Source: Sphagnum compactum (taxonomy: Eukaryota; Bryophyta; Sphagnopsida; Sphagnales). Taken from it: DNA of 64,000 bases. Every line of letters begins with the position of its first letter. Position 1 is the first letter of the stretch. Under the pieces are notes generated by a model. It made no database searches. It worked only from the letters and a program-made list of their open reading frames with translations, and was not told the DNA's origin. The stretch covers positions 2,046,001 through 2,110,000 of the forward strand of contig OZ234497.1 of assembly GCA_965153455.1 (NCBI GenBank), written 5' to 3'. The translations under genes and the position numbers were made by a program. This document shows, in pieces, positions 45,902-60,225 of this stretch.

Positions 45902-48900
45902 CATACCTGCAAGTTGGTTTTTGCAGCACTGTTGCATCTGGGGGCTTGACTTCTGCAGCTTTTAGTTGCAAGAAGATTTTGGTGAGACCTTCCAATCTTG
46001 GAATTCTTATAAACTGTGTTCTGCAAAATGCATTGTTTGTTTTTGTACAGATCATGGGGGGACTGGGATGCGAGCACATTTCAAGGGCAGGGCTTATGAT
46101 GGACACTGTCAGACAGAGCTTGTGGAATGATTCAAAAGAGGCTAGTTGCTGCTGGGGTGGGGTCATAGCATTTTTAGATGATTATGCAGAAGCTTGTTAT
46201 ATAATTGTGATGCAATTTAATCCCTTTTATGGTCTTTCAGTGGATTCTTTGTGGTCATGTGTTGCAATCAAATGTGAGCTTGCTCCATGCCCTACTTCAC
46301 AGAACTCCATGCTGGCTCTCTGTTCTTCCTCTTCATTTTCATTTGTGCTTGGCTAAACATCTTTAGCATCGGCAGCCAGCTTGATCGGTGCTTCAGAGGT
46401 TTTTTTTTTTCATTGTTTTTTTGAATGTATGGGATGTGCTGCTGCTGATATGGAAATCAAATCAAATTCTGTGGCATTCAATTTCTGATTTGTCTTATTA
46501 TCTGAGATGCTAATTTGTACATGTCCTTGAAAGTGTACATGAGGTGGAAAGCTGGGAATATTGTGCTGCAAAGAAAAAATGCAGCTCCAGGACACAGTCT
46601 CTCAAGTCTTCTATTATATAGAATTCTGTTAATAATATTCCAATTATAAACTAGTTCTAAACTGCAATAGTGGACATCAGAATTAGTAGGCAATGTTGGG
46701 ATTATAAACAATTCAGAATCTGGAATTGTGGAACAACCATCTGTTTTTTAGTAGTAAAAAGCCTTTTGTGACATAATTTGCTTCTCATCAATCAAATGGT
46801 GATCAAGAACAGTTTAAAGCTTAAGCAATCTAAAGAGTATGTAACACTGTCATACATGGATCCTGTTTTTGAACTCTCTTTGCAATGAGAATTTGCAAGT
46901 TCAATTCAGGAAGATAAAGTTAAGGAATGGTTGTAGAACTGAACAAAAGAAATCCAGTTGGTGAAAAGCATATTTCCTGAACAGCATATTTCTGTAGCAC
47001 TTGGAATGTATTCGATTCATCCAAAAAAAAATTTACACCAAGTTTGCAAAAAAAATCTATTTCCTTGCATGCTATTCATCCCAAAGTAATCAACAAAAAC
47101 TATGGAGATGAAAACTTGTAGCAAGGGAAAGAAATGAAATCTTTTATGAGTAAATCTTTGTGCACACACAAACTTACTTGAAGCTTGTCGTGCTGTGCTG
47201 ACACCACTGTATCACTTATTCTCTTAAGTTTTTGAAACTGCATATATAATTAGTTAAAGTGAATTTTACCAGCATTGTCAAGAAGCCAAATGCTCCCAAA
47301 GAAGCAAATACTAGAGCTTGATACTGCATTTGCTTGCAAGTCAGGTCTCAGCATCCTTCATCAAATTGTTTTTTTGTGTGGCATACGTTATGAATTAATG
47401 TACACTCTAGCATTATGAACAAAGCTAAGAGCTTCTGTAAACAACCATTGTGGGGACCATAAAGCAAAGCTTCGGTGGGGTAATGTCAGTGTTGTGCAGA
47501 TACCCAGATCCACGTGTTAGAACTTAGAACCAGTGGTTTTGGATTCAAGTATCAAGATCTAGACTCGAACCTGTAGCATATCTTTAGAACTGCCTTATGA
47601 ACCTTACTTGGAGACCATCTCTTTAGTGTTTAATGTGTTGCAATTTAGTTGTTGCAAATCAAGTTAGTTATTCCATGTGGCTTGTGGTTAGTAATTACGG
47701 TCTTCCTCTCCATGGTTTTGAAGTAAGCATCTTGCTTCTCCTACTTCTATCAAGTTCATCACATTTGTGTCACGTTGCTCTCACTTCTGGTTAGATGTTG
47801 CAGTGCTAATCTCATGCAAGGCTTTCATGTTGGGTTAAGCATTTCATGCATTTTCTAGTGTTTTGTGCATGCAGTTGAAAGGAGATATATATAAACCCAA
47901 TGGCATCAACAAGTGCAACACTCATTGCATAAGCAATGCTAAATGAACATGATGGCAATGAGTATCGATCATTGATTAACACTCCAATTGGATGACAAAA
48001 GGTGTCTAATCTTAACATGTAGGGTAGCTTGGGTGCTTTTCATTCCTTAGCTCTAAGTCAATTGAAATTTGTGGTATCCTTTTCACCACATCTATTAGTA
48101 TTTGGCTTTTTGTTCAAATGCTCCTTTAGATTTTATGATGCAATTTCATGTTTTTGAATGGGAGGTGAATTGTGTCAAGTAAAACCTCAAGTTGAAGATC
48201 CATCAATGGGTTTGACAATGGTTTTGATACCAAGGATCATGTTGATGCAAATAGTGACAAAATTTATCACCATTTTAAACTTCTAATTATTTTGATACCA
48301 TGATCTTTGGAAATCTAAAAGATGCATGAATTTGCAAGAACTAGGTATAGATACATTTTTGTTGTGTTGGAACATTTGATGAAAATTCGTAGATCTTCGT
48401 GGCAAATGGTAGTTTTTGATGGATGGATGGAATGGTCAATTTTTGTACCATGAAGCAAGAAGAATTGAAGAGGTTGTGTCAAGTTTAATGCATTTTGGAA
48501 AGATGCGCAAGATATTGTACTTGATCTTCAACCATTTTACAAAGTGTTAAACTTTGTTGATCAAGGGGATGTACATTAGGCTTGTTGTATGAATTCATGT
48601 TGAGACTTGGCCAATCTTTAATCTCAAGTGAGAGGTACATTTGGATAGGTTAGCATAGGTGCATTTGATGTTGGGAATGGTTCCATAGGTCGATCCATTT
48701 ATTGCGTATGTGCTCCATCTATTATGGAAATCACATGATGGTTCTCTTTTACATGAGGCATAGGTTGGTTGGACACAGTTCATTTCTATTGCATTTTCCA
48801 ATGTTATGGATCAAAATAACATTGAAGATAATTTGTTGAAGTTCTTGAAGAAGGAAGATTGTTTTGGATGTGAAACTTGATTAATATTGAAAGAACCCAT

Positions 48901-51900
48901 GTTGCAACCCATGTCATGGTGGGAGAATTTCATATGTCTAATGCATTTGTTTCAACGTTTTGCTCTTCGAATCTTATCACAAGATTTTTTTCCATTAGTT
49001 CATGAATAGAGTTGATCATCTTTTAACATGGTGCAAACTATGATTATGAATCAAGTTGTCTTTCAAACAATTTGAACTTGTATTTGTGCAAGCCAATTTG
49101 AAGGTCATTGAACAACTAGAGGTAAAAGTTATTTTGAAAGAACTAAACCTTGACTTAATTGACATTACAAAGGTTCTCACCTCACCAATTCTCGATGTAA
49201 AAGAAGAAGACAAGTGAAAGCACACTAAGCCCCCCAAAATTGTAATTAGAAGTATAATCTTTCTACAATTAATTTATTTGATAAGATATGGACATCACAA
49301 CTTGGATTTCTTTGCTTGTTTTAGATATGTTTAATTAGTTTTTGACTTTACAAAAATCCAACAAACATTGAAGAACTTGAATGTATGGAGTCTATCTATA
49401 ACAAAATAATACCCATCATAAAGTTTGAAAATTTGCATACATACTTGAAAATTAAGGTTATGGGTGGAATTTTTGGGTGATGAATGACATTGACATAAAT
49501 CAATTGAATCTAAGACCATTTAAAACTTTTTAAATTTTGACTGAAAATCCATTCCAAAAATGTTTTTTTGGGCCACTTTTTGGGCAATGAATGCATATTA
49601 ACATCTTTTTTATAAAACCAATACTAGATGAAAGAGGGGTAAATTTTATAATTGAACATTGCATTATTATTTCAGTTTTCTTTTTTTTAATAATGTCGTG
49701 AACTATAAACATGAGGTCCTATGGCCATCAAAAAATTGTATGTTGTGTACTTTGTGTACATTGATTTTATTCAATCCTCTTAATCTAACCATTGAATCAA
49801 AACGTTGTCATGCACATTTTAAGTTGTTTGTAGGTGTTTAGGATTGCCAAAGGATGCCATCGAAATTTCAACTTATTATGTATTATGATGATCGTTATAC
49901 ATCAATTTTATTGGTGAAAAGTGATTCACCCTTAGTGTGCTTTCACCTAAACCATTATGAATTTTTGTGTGTAAAAACTCAAAAATGTCCCAAGCAAATA
50001 ACACATGAACATAACCACATTTTTCTAAGGCTAATTTGGCTGATACTAAAAATGAAGATTCATCATCATCTAATTCATCCATGCAATCCAATGACCAAAT
50101 TCATGTTATAAATGACAACACAACCAAAATGATGTACAAGGCTTTGAAGGCACTAAAGAGGAGAATTAGAAGCATAACCTAATGCGCTAAATCCTAGAAA
50201 AACTCAAAAATTATTGATTTTCATGATGAATATGTGAGCAACATGCAAATGATAGCCAGAAATGGCAATTTGTCTTGACTTTTTTCATAATGAAAATAGG
50301 TATGTTACTCAAAAAATCATTAAATTTTCATGGTTTTTACTAAAAAATTACAATTATTTAAACAAGTTTATTATTATTTAAATCATGATTCTCAAGAGTG
50401 TAACAATGTTTCCTTTCCTTGGATGTTTTGGTTAGGAACACATGAAGTTTAAAACATGTTTTGATTTTTTCTTGGGAAATAATTTTATAAAGTAGATTTC
50501 ATGGTATTTTATTTGGTTATTTTTAATGTAATTAATTGAGCAAGTATAAATTAATTATGAGTTTTTAAATTTTATGAATGTGATTATAAAAGAAGCCATT
50601 ACAATTAAGGAAACAACTTGTAGTAATTCCCATGTTTTTTTTATTCCAATGAAAATTTTAGGCCATATAATTTGGCATGTGATGGATAAACATGAAAAGA
50701 AATAAATTTACAATTGTAACAACATTTTTTAAAAAGGGGTCATGAATAATATTTGACCAATTTTATTAGCCAAGGAATTATTTGATTTGGTTCCTAGTGG
50801 TACCACCGAATGATATTTTTCCCCTTGTAGCCTAGCTTTAACGAAGGCTCCCAAAAATAAAGTTTCAAAGCTAGAACTCTAGAAAGTGAAAATTCATGGC
50901 ATATGTCTGGCTTATAGTTTAAGAGAAAATTATGTGGGGAAAGGGGTGTGTGGGGCAAGGGATCAATTTTGTATGTGTTTGGGTTTGTTCATGCTTGGGG
51001 TCCATTGTTGACCTAGCTTGTAGAGAAAAAACAAGTTAAGTTTGGTAACTCACAACTTTTTTCAAAACTTAAAAGGATTAATGGTGGGGTTGGTGTCTTT
51101 ATAATGGTTTTGAGTGCCATTGGGGACAAATTTTAACTCCATCTTTTCGAGGTTTGGAAATTTGTGTTCAAATGGCATTTAAGGGATATCCCACCTTAAT
51201 GTTATTACATGCACATACGGGATTGTTTAACATGTATATGATTCATTTGAATTTTTTTTAGTTTAAAATTGATTTGAACTTTTGTTTCTAACAACGGTAA
51301 AAAATGAAGATTTCCCTTTTCCTTATCCATGCATATTCTCACCAATTAGGTCAAATTGGTGTGATTCCCAACTATATGGCCATAAAGGTTGAAATGATAT
51401 GGGTAATTTTTTAATAGATCCACAAACCATACACTAGAAGCATGGCCAATATAGATTGAAATATTTCAAATTATTCCAACACCTACCGTAGTACCTTTAC
51501 CATTTTGGCCATAATTAAAATAATAATAATGCGATCCAATTTTTTTTTTTAATTATTCGTCACCCTATCGAAAGTTCCCAAAAACCTAATTTTAAAATGC
51601 TGAAATTTATGGATCATCTTGAACAATAATTTTGGTCCAATCAATTTTTTCTTCAAAATCTAATGAAAATGGCTTATTTTCTCAACAACAATTTGTCAAA
51701 TTGAAATAGTTTTAAAGTTTTTGGGACAAAGTGTTGCCATAGGGCTACATGTGGGCGACAATTTTAATGACCAAATCATCAAATGGTTGCCATTTTTATG
51801 TCGCATTTTGACTTGGGATTCTCACACCACAAGGATGAAAACCAATATGGATTAGTACTTATGTAAGTTACTTATCAATACCTACCTAGCTACCATAAAC

Positions 51901-52456
51901 ACCTATTTGTAATAGTATTATTTTCTCACTTTTACTACATCTGAATTTTTAGGAAATTTGTGATTGTGAGGCCGAAATGAAAAAATGAAAAATAAATAAA
52001 TATTCGCTTGAAATATTTTGAAATGATAAATGTACTATTGTATTCATTTTATAGTATGGACACCTCACTAGTTTTATAATCATTTAACCTTATTTTTGTG
52101 TTGATTTCCAAGGCCTTCCATTTCCCATGTGAAGTTTTCAAACTCTTATTCAATATTGTTTGCTTATAATCACCACAATTAACCAATATGTGAAAATAAA
52201 ATTTGAAATATTTCTACATATGTTGTCCTTGAGTTAACCTCCTTAATTACCATCCAATTGGGGGACATTATTTTTTTACAAGACCATCTTGATTTTCATT
52301 ATAATCCTAACTACAATGTATCATTAACATTTGATATTATAATGTTGATGTTTTAAATAAACCCATGGTTAATGTGACTATTAAATTTTTTAAATTTGAA
52401 AAAATGTGATTTAAAGAGCAAAAACATCAAGATGTCATTTTAAAGGAGTTCGAATT
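45902..52456. other. Intergenic, no supported gene
   Basis: A 172-codon open frame at 45838-46356 begins with TTG inside the minisatellite and is not convincing. A perfect 16-bp inverted repeat (49214-49229 with 49931-49946, GTGAAAGCACACTAAG) is 700 bp apart. The rest is AT-rich with no gene-like region. Confidence 0.45.
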
Positions 52457-52591
52457 CATTACAACAAAATGCATCCCTCTTCGCTAAGTGCTTTCACTAA
52501 ATTTTGAGTGAATCTCACTTAACAGATATCCAATGGATTCACTAGTTCATTAAATGTGACAAATGAATTGCACCCACATTTTGTAGTAGTG
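52457..52591. mobile_element. 135-bp CACTA-like MITE, copy 2
   Basis: Same length, ends and orientation as 9978-10112. The left end is CATTACAACAAAATG. The right end read in reverse starts CACTACTACAAAATGTGGGT. The internal part is diverged (TTTGAGTG(A/G)AT shared). Two unlinked copies of equal length support a transposed element. Confidence 0.7.
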
Positions 52592-55500
52592 ATTTGTTTT
52601 TTTTGTACTTAAAGATTATATTGAAAATCTATAATGTGTCAAATTAGAAAGACTCATTTAAGCAAAGACTTACAACATTGTTATTAAAATTGACCTTTTT
52701 TCTTGATTATAAAAAACAAAATGGAATAAGTTGAATCACCCTTCATGATGTGGTTTTGCCTTCATAGGAATAGGTTTATTCAAGTATTTATACTACCTAA
52801 CTTCATTTTATAACTTATTTTAATAACTAATGTCACTAATAAAAGATTTAATTGTAGATGCATTCTTATAATTTTAAATTGTGTTCATCCATTGATAATG
52901 ACATGATTTTTTTGTTTCCACATTGTTGTTAATTGATTCAACACCTTATTTTCACATAATTATTTTTGAAGTCTTATACATTTTTATAAATGTAATCAAT
53001 CCAACTTTCTTTTTGACAAATGAAACAAAAGATGAATAAAGGTTTTTCAATAAAAGATGTTACTACAATTCAAGTAGTGATTAATGTCTTACAATATATA
53101 CTTGGTTATTTCTTCAAATGATCAATAATCATGATATAACACATGGCGATGTTATATGAATGAAAAAGTAACATCTTCATTCATTACAAAAAATCTAAAA
53201 CTAGAAAAATTAGTTTTAACAAATCAACTAGGGAAAGAAAGGATATTTGTGACATTTCCCCACTATTTCGTATTATTACTTTGTAATCTTTTTCTTTAAA
53301 AAGAATATTGTTATAATATCTTAGAACTCAAATAATTTCTTTGTTTTGAATAATCTTCATGAGTATAGTTACACAAATGGTTGCATTGTATAGTAGGTTC
53401 TGCAAGTAAATGGCTACATAACGTTTGAAACAAAAGTGTAATTTTGGTGATCAATGTCCTTATGATGTATAAATTCTTGTTTTAATGATATAGTTGATGC
53501 CTTAACAATATATATGTAAACACAAGTAGGGGGGAACCAGCCCCATTCATATAAAGAAACATGTGGCAAATAAACAAATTATTTACACAAAAATATGGCT
53601 ATTAATGAAAAATCGGAGAACTTGATGTGATTATCTTTTCTCCAACTAGTTTTAGAAGGTGATTACTTAGACCTCATCAAAAAGCAATTTTGGGGCAAAT
53701 TTCAATTTTTATTTTCAATTTCATTTCTCATAAAGACTTAAGCTACGTATTTTAACTTGAAATTTGATGATAAATTCCCCAAGAACAAACACTACATTGA
53801 TTTATTTTCAATAACATACTAAATGACCTAATGATGGTGAATTGAACCAATAACCACTTGTAAGAAAAAAAGTGACAATGTGATTTCTAAAAACCAGTGG
53901 ATTATTACAAAATGGACATCTTTCTACAATGACCCAATCTTGTGAACTTGTGTTTCAAATGGATCCTTAATTGTTTCTGTACTATGTTGCTTGAAAAATG
54001 ATTTTTTGTTGTTGCAATGACAATGAAGATCCAATGTTCCATTGTAAGGACTTACACCATCACATCAAGTTCAATTGGTTGAGTCAAAGTTTTTTCAAGT
54101 GAGTTAATATTCACCCATGATCTTCATGGGAAGATTATTTATAGGATTGTTGTATTTTTAGTGGAAAATTTCTTTGAGAAGTCAAAACAATTAGATAATA
54201 ATTTCACTTAAATTTGTTTAAAATTTTCCTTAAATGATAATTTACATGTAAACATTGAAGGCATAAAATGTGATACAATTATAGTAATGTTATATGGACA
54301 AATGGGATGATGTATAATATAATAATTGGTTTGGTAATACTTTACATGTTTTTTTTTTTTTTTGAAATGTAAATTTGTTGGAATTTTTTTGTTTGGTTGA
54401 AAAATATTATTATAGGATGAGAAAAATTTGTAGATGAATAGTGCTTTGTCATTTGTTAGATGAATATAACATTGATGATAGATATTGGATTTTGTGTTCA
54501 CAATTATTTAGTTTTAGATTTTGATGTTAAATGGGTTTGTAAATTTCATCAACTCGTGCCAATATTTGTTTTGGACAAGTAAGCATGAGATTTTATTGTC
54601 CACATATTTATTTTAAGGATTTTGCCTTATAAAAAAGATAGATTACATTAATTTCAATAGAAAATAATGGTTATAGCAAACAAAACTGAACATGAACAAA
54701 AAAGAACAAACTTAGGAAACATGTTTTGGTTTTTATTTTGATACAATTTTCAGAAGGTGTTTTATTGAGTTTATTATTATGTAATTTCTTTGAGTAAGTA
54801 TAGATTAGTTATGAATTTCCAAAGTTCCAAAAGGTGATTCTTAAAAGGGCCATTGCAATTAGGAAGTTAAAATTGCCATAATCTACTCTTCTTTGATTCC
54901 ATTAAACATTTAAGATCATATATGTTGGCATGCAATGGATAAACCTGAGAGAAATTATGGTTATGAAAACATTCAAAGGAAAGGGATCAAAATTATTATT
55001 TTAATAGTTTAATTGGTTTTACCATTCCTTGAAATGGTTCCTAGTGGGTCCATCCAAGGATGCTTATACCCTATGGCTAAGGATTGTTAATTTGGCTACA
55101 TCACAAAATTGATGGAAAAAATCCCTTTGGATAGGAAATAATTAACATTGTTTGTTGGATGCATTACACACAAATACATGCCCAAGTAGGGGGCATGGGT
55201 GGACTTGCTCGTATAAAAGAATGGTGGGAATCATTGGAGTTCCAAATATTAGACAAGATATACATATTAATCTTAGACAAACGTTGACTTGATCATTACA
55301 TAACATGCCATTGTCAATGAATTGAAATCCATGAAAAATTAAACGAAACCTATCATGAGTCAAGATACAACAAATCACCAAACATATTACAAAATTTGAA
55401 AACTGCTATTAGCACCATTTATAAGTTGATTTTGTTTTTCCATTGTTGGCACATGAAAAGCCATAGTAAAGCTTTCAACTACCCAACTATAAAAGTTTGC

Positions 55501-55840
55501 CCCACCTTTTATCTAACTTATTTCAACGTCTACAACAATAAGGTAGTTGGTCTTGATGATGACTTAACAATTCAAAATAAGATGACATTTGGATCCATCA
55601 AAATTAATTATTTTGATGAAAATAAGTATGGGAAATTTCCTAGTGTATTTGGAGGGCACCTTATATATGTGATTTATCCTTCCTAGAAAAGACAACAATT
55701 TTACACCCCTTATAGGTTTAAGATCTTTCCCATTTTTAGGGAGCATGCATAGAAACCTTCCCCTTCCTATGACTTGTGATCTACCTATGTTTAAAAATCA
55801 TGGTAACATTCACTTGGTGCTTTATGGTGAGTAAAGTTCA
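52592..55840. other. AT-rich intergenic, nothing recognised
   Basis: No gene, RNA or structured element supported. A 96-codon frame at 55396-55686 starts at TTG and resembles no family known to me. Confidence 0.45.
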
Positions 55841-55844
55841 CATG

Positions 55845-56875
55845 TGTTGTTGCAACCTTAGCCTTGGGCTTGCGACCAAAGCAAGGATTTGCAAGGGTGC
55901 GGGCCAAGAGGAGGCCCGAGAGTCGCATTTCGTGCTCCCGGGAGTGCAGGAGAGTGTGAGGGAATGTCCCCTCACACTCCCAAAGGAACTCCCATTTTGG
56001 GAGTTGGAGTCTCGATGGACTCCCGAATTTTTAGAAAGCAATTTTAGCGGTCAAAACCTAATGGATTGAAAAGTTCTTCATATCATTGGAAAGCTCTTGA
56101 AACATAGATGTCCAAAATGGGCTTGCATGACCCATTCAAACACTTATAACACAAGTTATAGTCAAAAAAAGGGTCGGGAGTCAAATTGACAACTTTGATT
56201 CCCGACCACTAAAAGTCGGGAATCGACTCGATTCCCTTGCGTGCAGGTGACGTGTGAGATATCGTTGAAAATCTCTCGACGAGGGCTATAATTTTGCTTT
56301 AGACCTCATCCCAATCGGAGGTTTGCACACAAAGTTATGAGCCCCCAAAGTCGCGGGAGTCCCAACGGTGGGAATTTCGGGACTCCTACTTGGGAGTCTC
56401 GGGACAAAAAGCCAATTGGGTGCAGGCCCTGTGGCCAGGCAGAAATTATACTATATGGGGGAAGGTGGTGGCTTCCCTCGAGTCTGGGCCGTGGTGAGTC
56501 TTGTGAATCCAAGTTGCCCGTGGCCTATCTTAACACCAAAAGTGCTCTCGCTATGCACTAACCAACTTGTTGTTTGGTTCGTGTAGATCTATGTGAGTGA
56601 TTGATTACTTGTCAATTCTTCCTAGTTTCATCCCGGAGCTCCAACATGCCCTTCTACCCCTCCCCAAAGTGCTGCGAGCTAAGGAGCGTGCCCCAACTCC
56701 TTACCCTTTCGTCATGTTCAAACCAAACTCATATTTGAATCTATAAAGGAGCTTGGGAGTGCGTCATGTGCATCGGGACTTTTCCAAAGTGAAGGGCTAG
56801 AATGCACTACCATTTGGTCTTAAGCCTCTTGTTTTGGGAATGCTCCCACCTTAGTGTTTTACCGTCCACACTTGG
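55845..56875. mobile_element. GC-richer patch resembling LTR-retrotransposon terminal sequence
   Basis: The patch is clearly GC-richer than its surroundings. It is full of GGGAGTC/GACTCCC variants (for example near 55937, 56021, 56177, 56357 and 56391). It contains wording common in plant LTR leaders (ATTGGAAAGCTCTTGAAACA near 56080; ACACTTATAACACAAGTTAT near 56140). No coding domain, primer-binding site or second LTR was found, so solo-LTR status is only a suggestion. Confidence 0.3.
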
Positions 56876-57090
56876 AAAGGTCATTTCTATTTTATTCCAA
56901 ATGACATGCAAAAAAGTATAAGGTGCAAATTATTGAAAAAAAATATAAGTTATAATTTACTTCAATGTAAATAAGATGTTTATAATTCATTATGAAAATA
57001 TACTTAAAATATGTCATTATTTCATAACAAACTTTAAAAATGCCCATTTATTTCATGTGCTTTTTAAAATATACATAGAGTGACCTCCCT
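56876..57090 (+). mobile_element. MITE-like element, forward copy
   Basis: About 215 bp that reappears as the reverse complement at 63389-63632. Shared strings include ATTTTATTCCAAATGA, ATGTCATTATTTCATAACAA and TTATTTCATGTGCTT. Both ends carry an (A/G)AGGTCA(T/C)T-type terminal inverted repeat. AT-rich, non-coding. Confidence 0.75.
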
Positions 57091-58425
57091 AGGCCTCCAC
57101 ATAAAACTTTTTTTTTTTCGCCATTTTAAAAGGAGGGGCCCAATGGGGTTGGTAGAACCTCTAGTGCAATTTTGAAAATGGTTTTCTATATTCTAAACCC
57201 CCTAAAATAATTCGAATCCAGTTCGACTTAAGATTGGGTTTGGTTCCATTTACATTACACCCAACTAAAACTAATAACTTATAACACATTGATTTAAAGT
57301 TTAGAATATTGAAATAAGGAGTGCAATGGCATAAAATTCTGTCAGGAAGGAGGTAGGTGCTCTTACATGGGAACAAGGACAAACGCTAATAGGCAAGTTA
57401 TGATCTCAAGAACATTAACCTATCACACCACTCTTGTGTTGGGATTTTGTGGAAGTGCATTCAAACATTTGTAATAAGCTTTTAGTCATGGTTATGGGGA
57501 AGAAGATAGAAAAGGGGGGTGTTGTTTATGACTTTGGACTTTTTATAATGCTACATAGGTAACATCCAAGTCATTTTTGTTTCAATGGAATGGCCTTGGT
57601 TCATTTGTGGTCGTGAGGAAAAAGTTTTCATGGGAGAAGTGTTTGTCTTCTAATGCTAGAAGGTTGAAGCAATTTATTTCATATTTGCAATTTTAGATTG
57701 CAACTTTTTAATGGCATATATGCACTTGAAAAAAAATTATGCTCCAAGAAAATAATAAGACTGAAATGTTTAGGCTTGATCTTCTTGCATTTTCATTATC
57801 AGTATCTTTGCAGCTTTTTCCTTTGTTTTAGGGTTGAGTTGGGTCATCAATTGTTATCGATGTGTGTGGTTTTCATGTTTGCCCTAAGTTGGGTTTTTTT
57901 CATCATCTTTTGGTTTTAAAAGTGAAGTTGCAAGCCTATTTTAGGTTCTCTTTTGTTTGTTATATGTTCTTTGTGTGAATTTTTTAGCAAAAAAAAAGTT
58001 TTTTGTTGGAGATTATTTTTTAAGGTAGTTTTTTAGGGTTTTATCTCTTGTGCCAACTACTAGGGTGGAAGTTAGCTATCATATACAATTTTCTTCTCAT
58101 GGATTTAACTATATTTTATGTGGTTGCACTAAGATGGTTATATTTCTTATAGATAGTAAAATGCAAAAGTTATTCATGGAGGTGTAGATAATCTAGAAGT
58201 TCAAATTTTATCTATTTTAACTAGTTGAAGGTGTAGATGGCCAATTAGACCTTAAGTGGATCCAGAAAATGCTATTACCTGCAATTATTGACAAGAACTG
58301 CCATATTTTCACTATTGACTATGACTTCAACTTCATTAGGTGTTACTCTTTACTCATCTTGTCAAAGATTATGCCCTACTTGTTACTAACAAAAAAAACT
58401 TAAAGGTTTTCCACATTAATAAATA
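57091..58425. other. AT-rich stretch before the LINE, no gene
   Basis: No open frame recognised. It may contain the 5' leader of the LINE described next. Confidence 0.4.
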
Positions 58426-58429
58426 TGGG

Positions 58430-59409
58430 TACCATGGAGGTTAAAACTTTGGAGAATTAATGGTTGGAAATCAAAGATGGTGAGGTGGTTGAGAAAGAAA
58501 AAGGCATGCCTAAGGTTGAAAAGGTTCCATCAAAGGCAACAAATGAGGATGGATTCACTTGTGTGAAGTGAAAATATTTTTTTTTTAAGGGCAGGGGTAA
58601 TTATAATGGTACACAACATGGTAGATAATGAAATGATGGGTCTTTGGAATGAGGGGTAAAGTTCCAAGATACCATGCATCCATATTGCAAGTGGACAATG
58701 ATGATATTTTAGATGAATATGTGATGGATGAAACTAATCATATGAATGATCATGAAATTTTCAAGGATGATGAGGCTCGCCTTCAAAATATGTAGCCTAA
58801 AGGTATGATATGGTCACCTCTTAAGCTTTTTAAGAACAAAAGGAAAGAAGAGGAAGAATCCATGATACATGAGAAAAAAGATGAGTTGGATGGGTTGCAC
58901 ACTAGGGACAAGGTTTTTTGTCAACAAATATGACCTTTCAACCCACACATGTCAGTGAAGATGGAGACAACATCCTTGAGACTCAACCTTTTCATCCAAC
59001 TATGGATATTCATGATCAGCAAAAGCAAATTCAATTAATGCCATAATCATTAATTACCCAATTTAATCTTTCAATTCGATCAATCCCATTTAATCAATTG
59101 GGCAATGGGAAAAGCTATTCATGAAGAGTGTAATTTGGTGTACATTTCATAACATGATTTCAATTTCATCTTCTCAATTGGGTTCAAAACCGACCTTGTA
59201 ATCACAATCTGTTAAATTTTCACATTTTTCCTCACAATCTATAGTGCATGAACAAATCTTGCAAGATATTCGGGTGGAACAATTACACATGTGGAGAAGG
59301 AGGTTTTTGAAAATGTTAATAGTCAAAATTTACTTGAACTAACCCCTATTCCAAGCATTGCCACACACAAAAGAAGTCTAACAATGTCAAATGACATTTC
59401 CAATGAAAT

Positions 59410-59451
<42 letters not shown>

Positions 59452-59980
59452 TTCTTTAAGACAATTGTAATTGTAAATCAACATGAATCATGCCCAAGAA
59501 TTAGGAATCTAGAAATGTGTTGGAGACAATAATTTAATGTGTGAAATGAAAGGGATTGCAAGCGTGGTGGGTGTTGGAGGATCAAAATAAATGTTCCAAA
59601 TCCTAGCTCTGGTTATTACAACATGTGAAGGGGCACAATGATTCCATTACCATGAACAATCATGGAAAAAATGTGAATGGCCGGACATCTAACCCATCTC
59701 CTTTGCCATGAATCTTAACCTATTGATATACAATGTAAAAACATTCAATGATTTTTATGTTATTTATGTAAGGAATTATGTTATGCAATGCAAACTCATA
59801 ATAGACATTTCGATGATTTAAAACATAGATTAATAGGAGATAAGGCTTCAACGTTAATGTTTAAGTTGTGGCTAGGAACCAAAGGGTGGATTAAAGAGAT
59901 TAAAGACAAGTGCAACCATGAGGCAAATGGTAATGGAGTTGGAAAAGGAGTCATCTATATGCTTAACCATGCTTAACAAA
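58430..59980 (+). mobile_element. LINE remnant: ORF1 and probable endonuclease start
   Basis: Seen: near 58545 the plus frame reads KATNEDGFTCVK. From about 58690 it reads DDILDEYVMDETNHMNDHEI, and then, after one stop, WSPLKLFKNKRKEEEE. At 59788-59976: TLMFKLWLGTKGWIKEIKDK and HEANGNGVGKGVIYMLNHA. Known: plant L1-type ORF1 often ends in a DGF(T/Q)xV-type string plus basic and acidic tails. The endonuclease domain has a KLWP...GW segment followed by G-x-GGIxILWN. The fit is moderate and the frame is broken several times. Position and strand agree with the reverse transcriptase at 62513-63370. Confidence 0.5.
59415..59447. repeat. Microsatellite (AT)16
   Basis: An uninterrupted AT run inside the LINE remnant. 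Confidence 0.97.
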
Positions 59981-60225
59981 GTTTATACTTTGAAAAAAAG
60001 ACTTAGCCATGCTTAACATAGTCTATACTTTGAAGGAAGGTTTGTGGGTGAAGTTCAAACTTCCAATTACAAAATAAAAGGAAAAAGGCATATGATCATA
60101 TCACCACTTAGTTATATGTATTGTTGTGATTGGGTGGCATATAAAAAAAGGGGCAATTTGGAAAATGAACTATAGTTATGTAGGAGAGGTGAACATTAGA
60201 AACACACTCTGAAAAAAGAGGTGTT

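Noticed and set aside
45838-46356. 172-codon open frame after the trihelix gene
   Set aside because: It begins with TTG inside a minisatellite, matches no family, and lies in likely 3' UTR or intergenic DNA.
55396-55686. 96-codon plus-strand frame
   Set aside because: It starts at TTG, has no family match and no splice or promoter context.
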